From Marivirga arenosa (lineage in GTDB: Bacteria; Bacteroidota; Bacteroidia; Cytophagales; Cyclobacteriaceae): a stretch of 64,000 nt of DNA. Each line of letters opens with the position of its first letter. The stretch's first letter is position 1. A program made the translations under genes and the position numbers. Shown here piece after piece: positions 18,258-28,061 of this stretch. Location of the stretch: the NCBI RefSeq assembly GCF_030503875.2, contig NZ_CP129968.2:2258001-2322000 (forward strand), read 5' to 3'. The notes under the pieces are model-generated. The model worked only from the letters and a program-made list of their open reading frames with translations, was not told the DNA's origin and searched no databases.

Positions 18258-18857
18258 TTTATCATTTTCTTGATATAGTTCAGGTAATAGATCTTCATTG
18301 ATGATGGAATATGAATCATTGTAAAATGATCCTGCGTCTAAATCAAGTAATTCATAAGCAAGTTTGAAATTACAAAGTGTGCCATTCCTTAAACCCATAT
18401 AATCCTTAAATGATGAGTATTCCCAATCTTCCATTTTATTAACTATACCAGCTTTTAGAGGATTTTGATGAATATAATTAAAACAAATAAAGGGATAATC
18501 ACTTTTTGAATTTTCTAATTCTTTAAACTTTGTTTTTTGCCTAAACAAAGAGCCTGATCGACTGTGTTTTTTATTAAAATCATTAGCATAAGAACTATTC
18601 AACAATCTGAAACCATTTTTTAATGCTTGTGAGTTTATATTTCCCAATTTAACGGGTTTAATTGAATCCTCAGTCGTGGAAATTAAAAAGTGATAATGAT
18701 TTGGCATAAGGCAATAACATATAATATTTGAAATGGACCCGATATTTATTCTCACTTTATTTAGGAAGTTTATATAATCTCGATGGTCTCTAAAAATCGT
18801 TTCCTTATTGTTACCTTGATTATATACATGATAAAGTTGGTTGGTTGAAATTTTCAT
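18243..18857 (-). CDS. REP-associated tyrosine transposase (RAYT, IS200/IS605-like)
   Basis: The 204-aa protein has the Y1 transposase HUH motif MPNHYHFLI (His 54 and 56) and a downstream Tyr (about residue 90, SSYANDFNKKHSRSGSLF) in the position used for nucleophilic attack, plus the family block FICFNYIHQNPLKAG. RAYTs are single-copy domesticated relatives of IS200 transposases that recognise REP hairpins in single-stranded DNA. The last codons (KRSDL and stop) are read through the repeat at 18243-18257, so repeat and gene end are fused. No sign of frameshift. Confidence 0.92.
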   Translation of the reverse strand: MKISTNQLYHVYNQGNNKETIFRDHRDYINFLNKVRINIGSISNIICYCLMPNHYHFLISTTEDSIKPVKLGNINSQALKNGFRLLNSSYANDFNKKHSRSGSLFRQKTKFKELENSKSDYPFICFNYIHQNPLKAGIVNKMEDWEYSSFKDYMGLRNGTLCNFKLAYELLDLDAGSFYNDSYSIINEDLLPELYQENDKRSDL

Positions 18858-18927
18858 GCTTTAATATAATATCTTCCTAATAATAAATTGATTTAAACTC
18901 TTTTTTTTGAGGTTAGCTTTTACCAAA

Positions 18928-19214
18928 GGTCCGACTGTCGTCTGACCAAGATGAGTAAGGCACCAAAGGTCCGACTTTCGTCTGACCAAGTTAACTCAAA
19001 CACAAGGGCTGGTGCCTAAGGTCTAACTATCGTCTGACCAAGATGAGTAAGGCACTAAGGTCAGTACCAAAGGTCTGACCTTTTGTTTCTTTCATAGCAT
19101 AAAGTATTGAACTATTTTCTGTTCGTTTGCACAGTTTTTCAGGAATGTTTTAATCAGTATTAGGTCTGTCTATCGTCTGACCAGGTTAGGTTTGCTTTTA
19201 CCAAAGGTCTGACC
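18928..19214. repeat. Right REP-like array
   Basis: Copies of the GGTC...GACC hairpin lie at 18928, 18968, 19020, 19072 (short), 19163 and 19206 (short), with the same linker AAGATGAGTAAGGCACTAAG as on the left. The first two copies carry GGTCCGAC, a variant not seen on the left. The portion 19031-19182 duplicates 17913-18064, including the non-hairpin interruption. Confidence 0.85.
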
Positions 19215-19297
19215 TTTTATCTTTTTTATCAATTATTGAGGATTAAGCCTATAAACAACTTATTTAATTTTTTGGTTATAATACAAATACTAGAAAT

Positions 19298-19552
19298 ATG
19301 ACTAAGGAAGAAGTAATCGAGGCAATAAAGGATATTCCAATTGATAGTAAAATTCAGGTTATTTTAAAATCTGGTGCTATACACGAGGCAAGGTTGTCCA
19401 GTCATAAGGTTGATAAAATTCCTGAAAAGAAATACGAAACAGTTACAGTTCCTGAACTACCACCTGCATTATTGATAAATGGACATATTCGACAAGGTAA
19501 TTATAGAATTGAAGTCGAAGATATAGTCAAAATAGCATGGGTTGACCATTAA
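19298..19552 (+). CDS. Small hypothetical protein
   Basis: The 84-aa product has no signal peptide or known motif; it reads as a small beta-rich cytoplasmic protein. An ATG preceded by an A-rich leader and a strong terminator after the stop support a real gene. It is convergent with glnS, both ending at the same hairpin. Confidence 0.6.
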   Translation: MTKEEVIEAIKDIPIDSKIQVILKSGAIHEARLSSHKVDKIPEKKYETVTVPELPPALLINGHIRQGNYRIEVEDIVKIAWVDH

Positions 19553-19581
19553 ACTATTATCAGTAGAAATTTTAATATAAA

Positions 19582-19615
19582 AAAAGGCGGTTTGAATCAT
19601 TTCAAACCGCCTTTT
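19582..19615. terminator. Bidirectional rho-independent terminator
   Basis: A perfect inverted repeat (AAAAGGCGGTTTGAA, 4-base loop, complement) with A and T runs at both ends lies between the convergent 84-aa gene and glnS, so it can serve both. Confidence 0.9.
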
Positions 19616-19637
19616 AACTTTTATCACTTAGCTATTG

Positions 19638-21671
19638 CTATTGTATTGTATTTGCTTCTTCCTTTAATAGATCGTTATCATCTTCTAGGCCAGCTTGAAT
19701 GAATTCGTTGATTGCATCATTTCTTTCTAAGCCTTTATTCAATAACACACCTAAAGCAATAGTAACTCCAATTCTCGTACCTACTTTCTTTTTAGCAGTA
19801 CCAAATAATGGTTCTAATTCTTCATAGCTTATATCCTCTGCAAGCTTTACAATGCTGTTTCTAGCAGTCTCTAATTTATTACCTGACAGATTAGTGTATT
19901 TTTTACTGATCTTCTGTAATTCATTAATTGGACTTCTTCCACCACCTTTTGCTGGCGCCTGATTCTGTTTTGGAGCTTGGTTTTGGTCTTTTGATTGACT
20001 CTTAGCCCATGAATCTTTTAGTCCTACTGTTTTATTGAATATGAGATGATCCTTCGAAGAATCTTTGTCTAAAGTAAAATAGCCAACTCTCTGAAATTGA
20101 AATTTATCATCCATACTTGAGCTAGCCAAAAATGGCTCTAAATAGGCTTCTTTAGTGATTTTTAAGGAATCTGGGTTAATAAATTCCATAAAGCTTTTTT
20201 GTCCATGTGCATCAGGTGCTTCATCAAGAAATAATCTGTCATATTCTCTGACTTCTGCCTTAACAGCATGTTCAATTGAAACCCAATGCAGGGTTCCTTT
20301 TACTTTTCGCATACTTGCTTCTGTTCCACTTCCAGAACGTGAATCTAAATCAGCAGTACAATAAATAGTGGTGATGTTACCGTTTTCATCCTTGTCAACA
20401 GATTCACCCTTTATGATATATGCATTTTTCAATCTTACTTCTTTACCTAAAGTAAGTCTAAAATATTTATTGCCTGCTTCTTCTTTAAAGTCATCTTTTT
20501 CTATGTATAGCTCTCGTGAAAAAGGGACCTCATGAACACCAGAATTCTCCATTTCAGGATTATTCTCAGCTTCAAGCATTTCTGTTTTTCCCTCAGGATA
20601 ATTTGTGATAACTAATTTAACAGGATCTAAAACCGCCATTGCTCGCGTTGCTTTTTTGTTTAAATCCTCTCTAATCGCATATTCTAATAAGGATACATCC
20701 GTAACGCTATCTCTTTTAGAAATACCTGAGATCTCACTGAATTTTCTGATGGATTCAGGTGTATAACCTCTTCTTCTTAATCCTGAAATAGTAGGCATAC
20801 GAGGATCATCCCAACCTGCTACAGTCTTGCTCTGAACTAGTTCTAATAATTTACGCTTACTCATTACCGTATAGCTTAAATTACGTCTGGCAAATTCTCT
20901 TTGCTTAGGTCTTAATTTGTTCTCATCATAAATTTGATCTAAGAACCAGTCATACAATTCTCTGTGTGATTTGAATTCAAGTGTACAAAGGGAATGCGAA
21001 ACTTGTTCGATATAATCAGACTGACCATGCGCCCAGTCATACATAGGGTATATGCACCAATCTGTACCCGTTCTATGGTGAGCCTTATTTATAATTCTGT
21101 ACATTAAAGGATCACGCATTAACATATTAGGAGAAGCCATGTCAATTTTAGCTCTTAATACATAAGAACCAGCTTCAAACTCTCCATTTTTCATTTTCTC
21201 GAATAACTCAAGATTTTCTTCTACCGGTCGGTCTCTATGCGGAGAAGGCTTACCAGGCTCAGTAGGTGTTCCTTTTTGCTCTGCTATTAATTCAGGAGAT
21301 TGTCCGTCAATATAGGCTTTTCCTTTTTTAATCAATTCTACAGCCCAATCATATAGCTCTTGAAAGTAATCAGATGTGTAGCATTCTTTTGCCCATTCAA
21401 AACCTAACCATTCAATATCACTTTTAATGGAGTCCACAAACTCTTGCTCTTCTTTGCTTGGGTTAGTATCGTCAAACCTCAGATTTACAGGTGATTGATA
21501 ATCTTCACCTAATCCAAAATTTAGGCATATTGAGGCTGCGTGTCCGATGTGTAGGTAACCATTTGGCTCAGGAGGAAATCTAAAACGCAGGACATTTTTA
21601 TCCATTCCTGATTTTAAATCTTCTGAAATGATTTGTTCTATAAAATTGAGTGAATCTGATCCTTCTTTCAT
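19638..21671 (-). CDS. glnS: Glutaminyl-tRNA synthetase with C-terminal extension
   Basis: The ATG at 21671 is preferred over a longer in-frame start because [10 protein letters not shown] then sits at the N-terminus as in other GlnRS. The 677-aa enzyme charges tRNA-Gln: class I HIGH motif [16 protein letters not shown]-like VMSKRKL, and the two beta-barrel anticodon-binding domains. The core is about 557 residues, close to the E. coli length. A further 120 residues follow: a Gln/Lys/Ala/Gly-rich linker ([18 protein letters not shown]) and a helical domain of about 98 residues that I do not recognise. Confidence 0.96.
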   Translation of the reverse strand: MKEGSDSLNFIEQIISEDLKSGMDKNVLRFRFPPEPNGYLHIGHAASICLNFGLGEDYQSPVNLRFDDTNPSKEEQEFVDSIKSDIEWLGFEWAKECYTSDYFQELYDWAVELIKKGKAYIDGQSPELIAEQKGTPTEPGKPSPHRDRPVEENLELFEKMKNGEFEAGSYVLRAKIDMASPNMLMRDPLMYRIINKAHHRTGTDWCIYPMYDWAHGQSDYIEQVSHSLCTLEFKSHRELYDWFLDQIYDENKLRPKQREFARRNLSYTVMSKRKLLELVQSKTVAGWDDPRMPTISGLRRRGYTPESIRKFSEISGISKRDSVTDVSLLEYAIREDLNKKATRAMAVLDPVKLVITNYPEGKTEMLEAENNPEMENSGVHEVPFSRELYIEKDDFKEEAGNKYFRLTLGKEVRLKNAYIIKGESVDKDENGNITTIYCTADLDSRSGSGTEASMRKVKGTLHWVSIEHAVKAEVREYDRLFLDEAPDAHGQKSFMEFINPDSLKITKEAYLEPFLASSSMDDKFQFQRVGYFTLDKDSSKDHLIFNKTVGLKDSWAKSQSKDQNQAPKQNQAPAKGGGRSPINELQKISKKYTNLSGNKLETARNSIVKLAEDISYEELEPLFGTAKKKVGTRIGVTIALGVLLNKGLERNDAINEFIQAGLEDDNDLLKEEANTIQ

Positions 21672-21746
21672 GATTGTTAATTTGAGATGCAAAATTAGCT
21701 TAAAAGCATTCATTTGCAATAGGAGATAAGCTCTATTTCTCCGATA

Positions 21747-22895
21747 TTATTTCACTAATTCTTCAGCTACAGCTTTTATAAAAGGCCATTTTGGTACTGT
21801 ATTCATAATTCTAAGGTCTTCTAAGAGATTAGTTTCCTCATTCAGGAATTTAAGAAGTTGCGGTAGCTTATTTTTCTTATATAAATTTCCAAATACCTGA
21901 TGACCACTGCTTTTGGAAGTGTGCAATACGTTAATTAAAACCTCATCATAAAATTTAAACTTAACAGAGCTATTAATAGCAAAATCATCTTTATTTGATT
22001 TTAAGCTTTTAATGATCTGTTGTATATGTTGATAATTTCTCACAAATGAATAGCCCGTACTAGGTTTAACAGTGCCCGCTAAAGTACCAATCGGAACTAT
22101 ACTTTTTGACCTTTGTGAAAAGCTGGCATTGGTCATCGGAATTTTATTAAATTCTATTTCTTCAATTTCATATTCGGTGATTCCAAGATTATTTCGGATA
22201 TAGTCAATTAAGGCATTTTTATAATCTTCTTCTGACCACAACTGAGCAGAAAACAAAGTATATTCCACCATTGCTTCATATTGCGAATCAGGCAAAATGT
22301 ATGCAAAGCTTAATCCCTTGATTTCCTCAGCCACATTCATATCCATATAAGTGATGACTTTGGGATCGAAAGCAATTTCTTTAGTTTTGATCTTCCAACC
22401 ATAGAAATGCTGCCATATAAAATGCTTTTTAGGGTTTTGGATTGATTTTAATTCATCAGGATAGAAATAGGATTTGAAAAAATACTCACTATAATCATAG
22501 CTTGATTCCTGTGTGGTGACTATTTTTTGCTTTGAATCCTCAGAAAGTATAACGTCTTGAATAAAAGTAACTTGAGGGTACTCCTTTAATTCTTTTTTAA
22601 TGAAGTCATAATAGTCTAATCCTTCAATTTTATAATATCGGTAAGGAGATAAATCTTGCACTAAATCAAAGTCAGTTCCTTTTACTTGTGCTTTATTCCA
22701 TGATTGCTTGATTGGTAGTTCTGTAATCCACATTTCAGGTTGAGCCCAGAAGCACCAAGTACGGTCATTGGCTTCTTTTTTATCCGCATCAATTATTAAT
22801 AATTGCTTATCATCCAGTATGTTATGCTTCGCCATTTGCCAGGCTAAAGTAAGTCCGGATAAGCCAGCACCTCCTATAATGTAATCGTATTTCAT
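21747..22895 (-). CDS. crtY: Lycopene beta-cyclase
   Basis: The 382-aa flavoprotein has the FAD-binding GGAGLSG at residues 8-14, the acidic end of the second strand (IIDAD), the lycopene cyclase NDRTWCFW motif near residue 43, and a later GTLAGTVKPSTGYSF. It would close the beta-ionone rings of lycopene to form beta-carotene. No other carotenoid gene is in the window, so the rest of the pathway lies elsewhere. It lies 28 bases upstream of the glnS cluster start with a separate transcript likely. Confidence 0.9.
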   Translation of the reverse strand: MKYDYIIGGAGLSGLTLAWQMAKHNILDDKQLLIIDADKKEANDRTWCFWAQPEMWITELPIKQSWNKAQVKGTDFDLVQDLSPYRYYKIEGLDYYDFIKKELKEYPQVTFIQDVILSEDSKQKIVTTQESSYDYSEYFFKSYFYPDELKSIQNPKKHFIWQHFYGWKIKTKEIAFDPKVITYMDMNVAEEIKGLSFAYILPDSQYEAMVEYTLFSAQLWSEEDYKNALIDYIRNNLGITEYEIEEIEFNKIPMTNASFSQRSKSIVPIGTLAGTVKPSTGYSFVRNYQHIQQIIKSLKSNKDDFAINSSVKFKFYDEVLINVLHTSKSSGHQVFGNLYKKNKLPQLLKFLNEETNLLEDLRIMNTVPKWPFIKAVAEELVK

Positions 22896-23046
22896 GTGAT
22901 CAATAACCGTATCAGATTCAAGATTGATTAGCTTAAATTTAAAATTAAGCTTATTGTTATAAGAATATCGAATTCAACGGAATTATTTTGAAAATCACTG
23001 GTTAACCCTTATCGCGGAATATGTATGTTATTCTGCTATATTGTTG

Positions 23047-23054
23047 TATATTTG
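23047..23054 (+). promoter_or_regulatory. Putative -7 element for the serine hydrolase
   Basis: TATATTTG is an exact match to TAnnTTTG and lies about 60 bases before the TTG start of the next gene. The -33 partner is not clear. Confidence 0.4.
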
Positions 23055-23114
23055 AGCTTTTAAAGCAATATTAACGCTTGTAAATTCATAAAAAGAACCA
23101 AGTCTATTATTAAA

Positions 23115-24434
23115 TTGAGGAAGAGTACATTAATAATTGCCATTGTTTTAGGCGTAACCGCGATTAGTTTTGCTTTTTACACTACCACTGAAGTTGCCTT
23201 CACTAGATCCATAGATGAGGGGAATCAGAGTCAATTAAATTACATTAATTTTAATGTGGTTGCTCCAGCACCCGAAATGGACTCAGTCGAGTTTAATCCT
23301 GAATTTGATCAAACCATACATAAGTTTTTGGATAGATGGGATATTAAGGGTGCTTCTGTTGCTGTAATGAAGGACAATAAACTGATTTATTCAAAAGGCT
23401 ACGGTTATACTAATATAGATACTAAAGAACCTACAGATACAAAACATTTATTTAGGATTGCAAGTGCCTCTAAATTAATAACCGCTATTACCATCATGAA
23501 AATGGTGGATGATGGCATTATTGATTTAGATGATAATGTATTCGGTAAAAAAGGAATCTTATCTCATTATGATGAGATGAAAGACTCTAATCATAAAAAA
23601 GTAAAAGTAAAGCATTTGTTAAACCATAAAGGTGGATGGAGTTGGAGAGATGGTGATTTTATGTTTCAAGCTGCTAAGATCAAAAGAATAATGAATCTGC
23701 AAGGGCCACCTTCAGAGGATGATATAATCGAATTCGTTTTAAAGCATAGAAGATTAAGATATAAACCAGGAACACAATATGCTTATTCCAATTTTGGATA
23801 TATGCTGTTGGGAAAAATAATAGAGCAAAAAACAGGGACTTCATACGAGAACTATGTGAATCATAATATTTTAGAGCCTAATGGCATCTATGGTATGCGG
23901 ATTTCAGGGAATTATGAATGGGAGAGAAGACCATTTGAAGTTCACTACTATAATCACCCTGGAGCTTATAAATTCGAATCATTCGATGGGAATTATGAGT
24001 CTGTAAATAAACCTTATGGCGGTAGTGATATCAATACTTTAGGCGCTGCAGGCGGATGGATTGCAAATGCATCCCAGCTTGCTAAGCTTGTTACCTTAGT
24101 GGATCCGAATAATGCCTATCAACTGCTGTCGGATGAGAGTAGATCCATGATGGTTGCGGGAAATTCCTATAAAGATGCATATGGATGGAAAGGGGCTAAA
24201 GGTGAAAATTTTTGGCGTACAGGAACATTAGCTGGCTCTGCTTGTTTTATTAACAGAAAAGATAATGGTTATACTTATGTAGTCATTCTCAATTCTAGTG
24301 TATGGATGGGACATAAATTCAATCGTTATATCAAGTGGATGATGGATAAAGCGATTTGGAAATTGGAGAATCATGATAGAAATCTATTTTACCAAAATCC
24401 AACGGCTTCAAGCATACTGCCAATGGCTTTATAA
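23115..24434 (+). CDS. Serine hydrolase, beta-lactamase class C/PBP-like
   Basis: The gene starts with TTG (23115), needed to include the hydrophobic signal segment (about residues 4-22); no ATG is available nearby. The 439-aa product has SASK at 117-120 (nucleophile Ser and Lys), YSN at 224-226 and a late GTLAGS region in the position of the third motif. Members act as carboxypeptidases, esterases or peptidases in the periplasm; true beta-lactamase activity is not implied. One of three such genes in the window. Confidence 0.85.
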   Translation: MRKSTLIIAIVLGVTAISFAFYTTTEVAFTRSIDEGNQSQLNYINFNVVAPAPEMDSVEFNPEFDQTIHKFLDRWDIKGASVAVMKDNKLIYSKGYGYTNIDTKEPTDTKHLFRIASASKLITAITIMKMVDDGIIDLDDNVFGKKGILSHYDEMKDSNHKKVKVKHLLNHKGGWSWRDGDFMFQAAKIKRIMNLQGPPSEDDIIEFVLKHRRLRYKPGTQYAYSNFGYMLLGKIIEQKTGTSYENYVNHNILEPNGIYGMRISGNYEWERRPFEVHYYNHPGAYKFESFDGNYESVNKPYGGSDINTLGAAGGWIANASQLAKLVTLVDPNNAYQLLSDESRSMMVAGNSYKDAYGWKGAKGENFWRTGTLAGSACFINRKDNGYTYVVILNSSVWMGHKFNRYIKWMMDKAIWKLENHDRNLFYQNPTASSILPMAL

Positions 24435-24460
24435 CCGCTTATCAAATTCAGTAAAATAAA

Positions 24461-24487
24461 TTGAAAATTTTCCGTTCAAGTATTTTG
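24461..24487 (+). promoter_or_regulatory. Putative promoter of the Prc-type protease gene
   Basis: TTG at 24461-24463, then 17 bases, then TATTTTG at 24481-24487, resembles the Bacteroidetes -33/-7 pair. It lies within what would otherwise be a short N-terminal extension of the protease, which supports the downstream ATG at 24506 as the true start. Confidence 0.45.
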
Positions 24488-24505
24488 AACTACAATATTT
24501 ACAGC

Positions 24506-26542
24506 ATGAAAAAAATATTCATTTATATTTTAATTGGCTTATTTAGTGTTAATGCATTTGCGCAAAAAGAGAAATCTTCGAAGCTTAGCCCTAATCAAAG
24601 CCAATCAATGGAGGCTCGTTTAGTAGCCGGATTATTAACTCAGTATCATTATGAAAAGATTGCAATTGATGATGATCTATCACGAATCATTTTTGATGAA
24701 TATCTTTCTTCACTTGATGTAAACAAGCATTATTTCCTTAAAGAAGACTTAGAAGGATTTCAGAAATATAGAGAACGTTTGGATGACCACATCAAGTTAG
24801 GTTATTTATTACCTCCTTTTGAAATCTTTAATGTTTTTAGAGAGCGTTTTTTTGAAAGAATGGACTATGTCGAAAACGAATTATCATTTGATTTTGACTA
24901 TACTAAAGATGAATATTTAACAGTAAATCCAGATTCTCTCCATTATGCTGCTTCAGTTGAGGAATTAAACGACAGATGGAGAAGATTAATGAAAAGCCAG
25001 GCCATAGACTATAAGCTTGATGATAAAGCGGATTCCACTATAGAAAGATTATTAAAAGAAAGATATAGTAGATTAAAACAAACCATAGGGGAGTATGAAG
25101 GGCGAGATGTCTTCCAGTTATACATGAATACTTTTGCAGAAAGCTTTGATCCTCACAGTAGTTACTTTTCACCTATCACATCTGAAAACTTTAAAATTAG
25201 AATGAGCCAATCCTTAGAAGGAATTGGTGCCACCCTAACTACAGATGGGAATTATACTAGAGTGGCTTCAGTAGTACCAGGTGGACCTGCCTTTGAAAGC
25301 AAATTAATTAATACGGATGATAAAATATTAGCGGTAGCACAAGGTATTGAAGGTGAATTTGTGGATATCACCGGTTGGAGATTAGATGATGTTGTTCAAA
25401 AAATTAGAGGTCCGAAGGGAACAGTTGTTCGTTTAAAAATTATTGAAGCGGGTACTCCAATTTCTACTGGCGTTCCTCAAGAAATCACGATCGTTAGAGA
25501 TAAAATCAAATTAGATAATCAAGTTCCGTATGCTGAGGTAAAAGAGGTTTATCGTGATGGAAACCAATACAATGTAGGCATTATTACTATTCCTTCCTTT
25601 TACTTGAATTTTGAAGCCATGCGTAACGGTGAGGAAGATTATGGTAGTACCACAAGAGACGTTAAAGCGATTCTTGATACTATTAAATCACAAGTAGATG
25701 GAATTGTAATTGATTTAAGATCAAATGGTGGTGGATCTTTACAAGAAGCTATAGAATTAAGTGGCTTATTTATTAAGGAAGGACCTGTTGTGCAGATTCG
25801 TGAATCAGATGGGAGTATTGAGTTAGGCGAAGATGAAGATGAAGAAATATATTATGATGGTCCTTTAACGGTTTTAACCAACAGATTCAGTGCTTCTGCT
25901 TCAGAAATCTTCTCAGGAGCAATTCAAGATTATAAAAGAGGTGTAATCATTGGAGAGAATACTTTTGGGAAAGGAACGGTTCAAAACTTAATCTCTTTAA
26001 ATCAATTTGTGCCTAAAGTTCAAGATACATTAGGTCAGGTAAAATTAACTTTAGCAAAATACTATAGAGTAAATGGTAGCAGTACACAACATAAAGGGGT
26101 GTCACCTGATATTAAAATGCCATCACCTTATGCTGCTAAAACCTTTGGTGAAAGCTCATACGAACGTGCTCTAGAATGGGATCAAATAGAAAGCTCTAAT
26201 TATCAGACTACCAAACACATAAATGATGATATACTGACGAAACTAAATGCCAAACACGAGAAAAGATTAGAGGAAGAGCCATATTTGAAAACACTTAAAA
26301 ATGACGTTAAAGAAGCGGTTAGCCAACAAAGTATGTATAGAATCAGCTTAAATATTGAGCAAAGAAAAGCTGAAAACGAAAAAGCTCTGGAGAGGCAAAA
26401 CGCAGCTAACGAATTAAGCGAGAAAATATCTGCAGATCCTGAATTGGTGAATAAAATCAATACGGATGGCGAAATAAAAGATCCTTATTTGAGAGAAGGA
26501 GTTGTAGTGCTAGCAGACCTCATTGCATTAGGAATTGGTTAA
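24506..26542 (+). CDS. Carboxy-terminal processing (tail-specific) protease, S41 family
   Basis: The ATG at 24506 gives a clean signal peptide (about 1-20, ending AFAQ). The 678-aa protein has the long N-terminal helical part of Prc/Tsp, a PDZ domain (about 230-310), and the S41 catalytic domain with RFSASASEIFSG (Ser about 464) and GENTFGKGTVQ (Lys about 489), a 25-residue spacing as in E. coli Prc. A helical C-terminal domain follows. It would degrade or trim periplasmic proteins at their C-termini. Confidence 0.93.
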   Translation: MKKIFIYILIGLFSVNAFAQKEKSSKLSPNQSQSMEARLVAGLLTQYHYEKIAIDDDLSRIIFDEYLSSLDVNKHYFLKEDLEGFQKYRERLDDHIKLGYLLPPFEIFNVFRERFFERMDYVENELSFDFDYTKDEYLTVNPDSLHYAASVEELNDRWRRLMKSQAIDYKLDDKADSTIERLLKERYSRLKQTIGEYEGRDVFQLYMNTFAESFDPHSSYFSPITSENFKIRMSQSLEGIGATLTTDGNYTRVASVVPGGPAFESKLINTDDKILAVAQGIEGEFVDITGWRLDDVVQKIRGPKGTVVRLKIIEAGTPISTGVPQEITIVRDKIKLDNQVPYAEVKEVYRDGNQYNVGIITIPSFYLNFEAMRNGEEDYGSTTRDVKAILDTIKSQVDGIVIDLRSNGGGSLQEAIELSGLFIKEGPVVQIRESDGSIELGEDEDEEIYYDGPLTVLTNRFSASASEIFSGAIQDYKRGVIIGENTFGKGTVQNLISLNQFVPKVQDTLGQVKLTLAKYYRVNGSSTQHKGVSPDIKMPSPYAAKTFGESSYERALEWDQIESSNYQTTKHINDDILTKLNAKHEKRLEEEPYLKTLKNDVKEAVSQQSMYRISLNIEQRKAENEKALERQNAANELSEKISADPELVNKINTDGEIKDPYLREGVVVLADLIALGIG

Positions 26543-26601
26543 AATGTTGAAGGTAAGAAGTTTTAGGGTGTAGGTTTAAGTAAGGATTCAGATATCACTT
26601 A

Positions 26602-26711
26602 GGTCTGACCGAAGGTCAGAACCAATAGCAATTAGCACAGAAAGAATAATAATTTGGTCAGTACCAAAGGTCAGAACCATTAGCAATTTGGTCAGTACCG
26701 AAGGTCGGACC
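26602..26711. repeat. Remote REP-like hairpin cluster
   Basis: Three hairpins of the same family as the RAYT arrays: GGTCTGACC-GAA-GGTCAGAACC at 26602, and two GGTCAGTACC-NAA-GGTC forms near 26657 and 26690. A linker ATTAGCA/TTAGCAATT recurs between them. The cluster fills the gap between the convergent protease and holin-like genes and could also act in termination. Confidence 0.8.
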
Positions 26712-26762
26712 AAAAATAAAGCCCGATAATAGACCTTACCTAAAACTCTTTACTACTATTTA

Positions 26763-27104
26763 TCAAAAAAGTGACTGTAAAATCGCATTCAGAACCGATA
26801 GGATGATGCTAAAGAAGAAAGCCCACCAGAAACTTTTTACCACGAATCCCTTCAATATTTTATCCACCAACATGATCATTAATGCATTGATTACCAGTAG
26901 GAAAAGGCCTAAAGTAATAATCGTAATCGGGATGGTGAAAAATACCAATATAGGCTTGACGACTGCATTAACGATTCCTAAAATGATCGCCACCATAATA
27001 GCCTGACCAAAGCTTTCTAGCTTAATGCCAGATAATAATTTAGCACTTAAAAACACTGCAACAGCCGATAATAATAAACGAATTATAAATTCTGTTAAGT
27101 CCAT
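26763..27104 (-). CDS. Phage-holin-4-like small membrane protein
   Basis: The 113-aa protein has four membrane helices with the family pattern NAVVKPILVFFTIPITIITLG between helices 2 and 3. The family name comes from distant similarity to holins; chromosomal members are ordinary inner-membrane proteins of unknown role, and no phage genes are near. Confidence 0.85.
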   Translation of the reverse strand: MDLTEFIIRLLLSAVAVFLSAKLLSGIKLESFGQAIMVAIILGIVNAVVKPILVFFTIPITIITLGLFLLVINALMIMLVDKILKGFVVKSFWWAFFFSIILSVLNAILQSLF

Positions 27105-27183
27105 AGCTTATATTTATTGGATGAGCACTGAAGTTAGAAAATTAATTTCAAGCTACCAATAAAGCTATATTTTGAAACTGTAT

Positions 27184-27765
27184 TTATTGGCGCTCCGCCT
27201 TAAAAGCAGCTTCAATAGTATACGTTTTACCTTCTGAATTTTCAACTCCTTCAATAAATAAACGTCCTTCAACTATATCAGAAGTGACGCTTACAATTTC
27301 AGCATAATTATTTGCACCATCAGGATAGGAGGAATGACTAATTTCTCTATTCGTTGATATTTGTAATAGCGGATAGGCATATAATACACCACCACCATTG
27401 GTATCATTTAAATCAATGATATTATACTTTTCAGCAAATAGTTCGATATTTTCAGCCGCAGATTCAGGATATTCTAAGAAAAAACGTAATTGTAAAGATG
27501 CGCTAAAATCATCACTTATAATGGCAACGGTATATTCATCCAGCATATTGTCAGGATCAAAACCTACGCCTAGAAAAGTGTTGGTTTCTTCTATGGTCGC
27601 ATTCCCTGTAAATGAATCACTTACCTCTCCATATACGATTACCTTTCCTTCACCATCAGATAAGTCAGCCAAATTTACAGAATCGTTGGTATTTAAATTT
27701 TCTACTTCATCACAGCCCAGCATAATAGGGAAGAGGATGGCCAAAATTATTACTATTCTTTTCAT
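27184..27765 (-). CDS. Hypothetical lipoprotein
   Basis: The 193-aa product has a lipoprotein signal with lipobox ending at Cys 18 (FPIMLGC). The mature part is acidic and beta-rich with no recognised domain, which suggests an outer-membrane-anchored periplasmic protein. It is monocistronic. Confidence 0.65.
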   Translation of the reverse strand: MKRIVIILAILFPIMLGCDEVENLNTNDSVNLADLSDGEGKVIVYGEVSDSFTGNATIEETNTFLGVGFDPDNMLDEYTVAIISDDFSASLQLRFFLEYPESAAENIELFAEKYNIIDLNDTNGGGVLYAYPLLQISTNREISHSSYPDGANNYAEIVSVTSDIVEGRLFIEGVENSEGKTYTIEAAFKAERQ

Positions 27766-28061
27766 GATTATATTTTTTCATGAAATACTGAAAGAAATTA
27801 GGCTAATACAAATAATTCAATCGAAAATCTTTGTCATTAAAATTAATGAGCCCCTGATTATCAATGCTTTACGTTTCATTATTTGTTGAGTAATCAACTG
27901 ATTTTCATACTTTTTCAACTACATATTTATAAAATCAACTCAATATTATGTTAAGTTGAGGATGAAAACTAGAGATTAATCAAGCCTATTTACCGCACAA
28001 ATAGTGAAGAGTAACCATAGTAAACAAGCCTCGTGTTCATAGTATAACAAATGGACTTTTT

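Larger units (their letters stand above)
17819..19214. mobile_element. REPtron-like unit: RAYT transposase inside REP-like hairpin arrays
   Basis: A RAYT gene sits between two fields of related hairpin repeats built on GGTC...GACC. This is the layout of REP-associated tyrosine transposases and their REP/BIME targets, known from proteobacteria. A 152-base block is shared gaplessly by both sides (17913-18064 and 19031-19182, about 90% identical by eye). No flanking target duplication is visible. Confidence 0.75.

Noticed and set aside
26763-27104. Holin-like gene as evidence for a prophage
   Set aside because: The family is a common chromosomal membrane protein and no phage structural, integrase or lysis gene is nearby.
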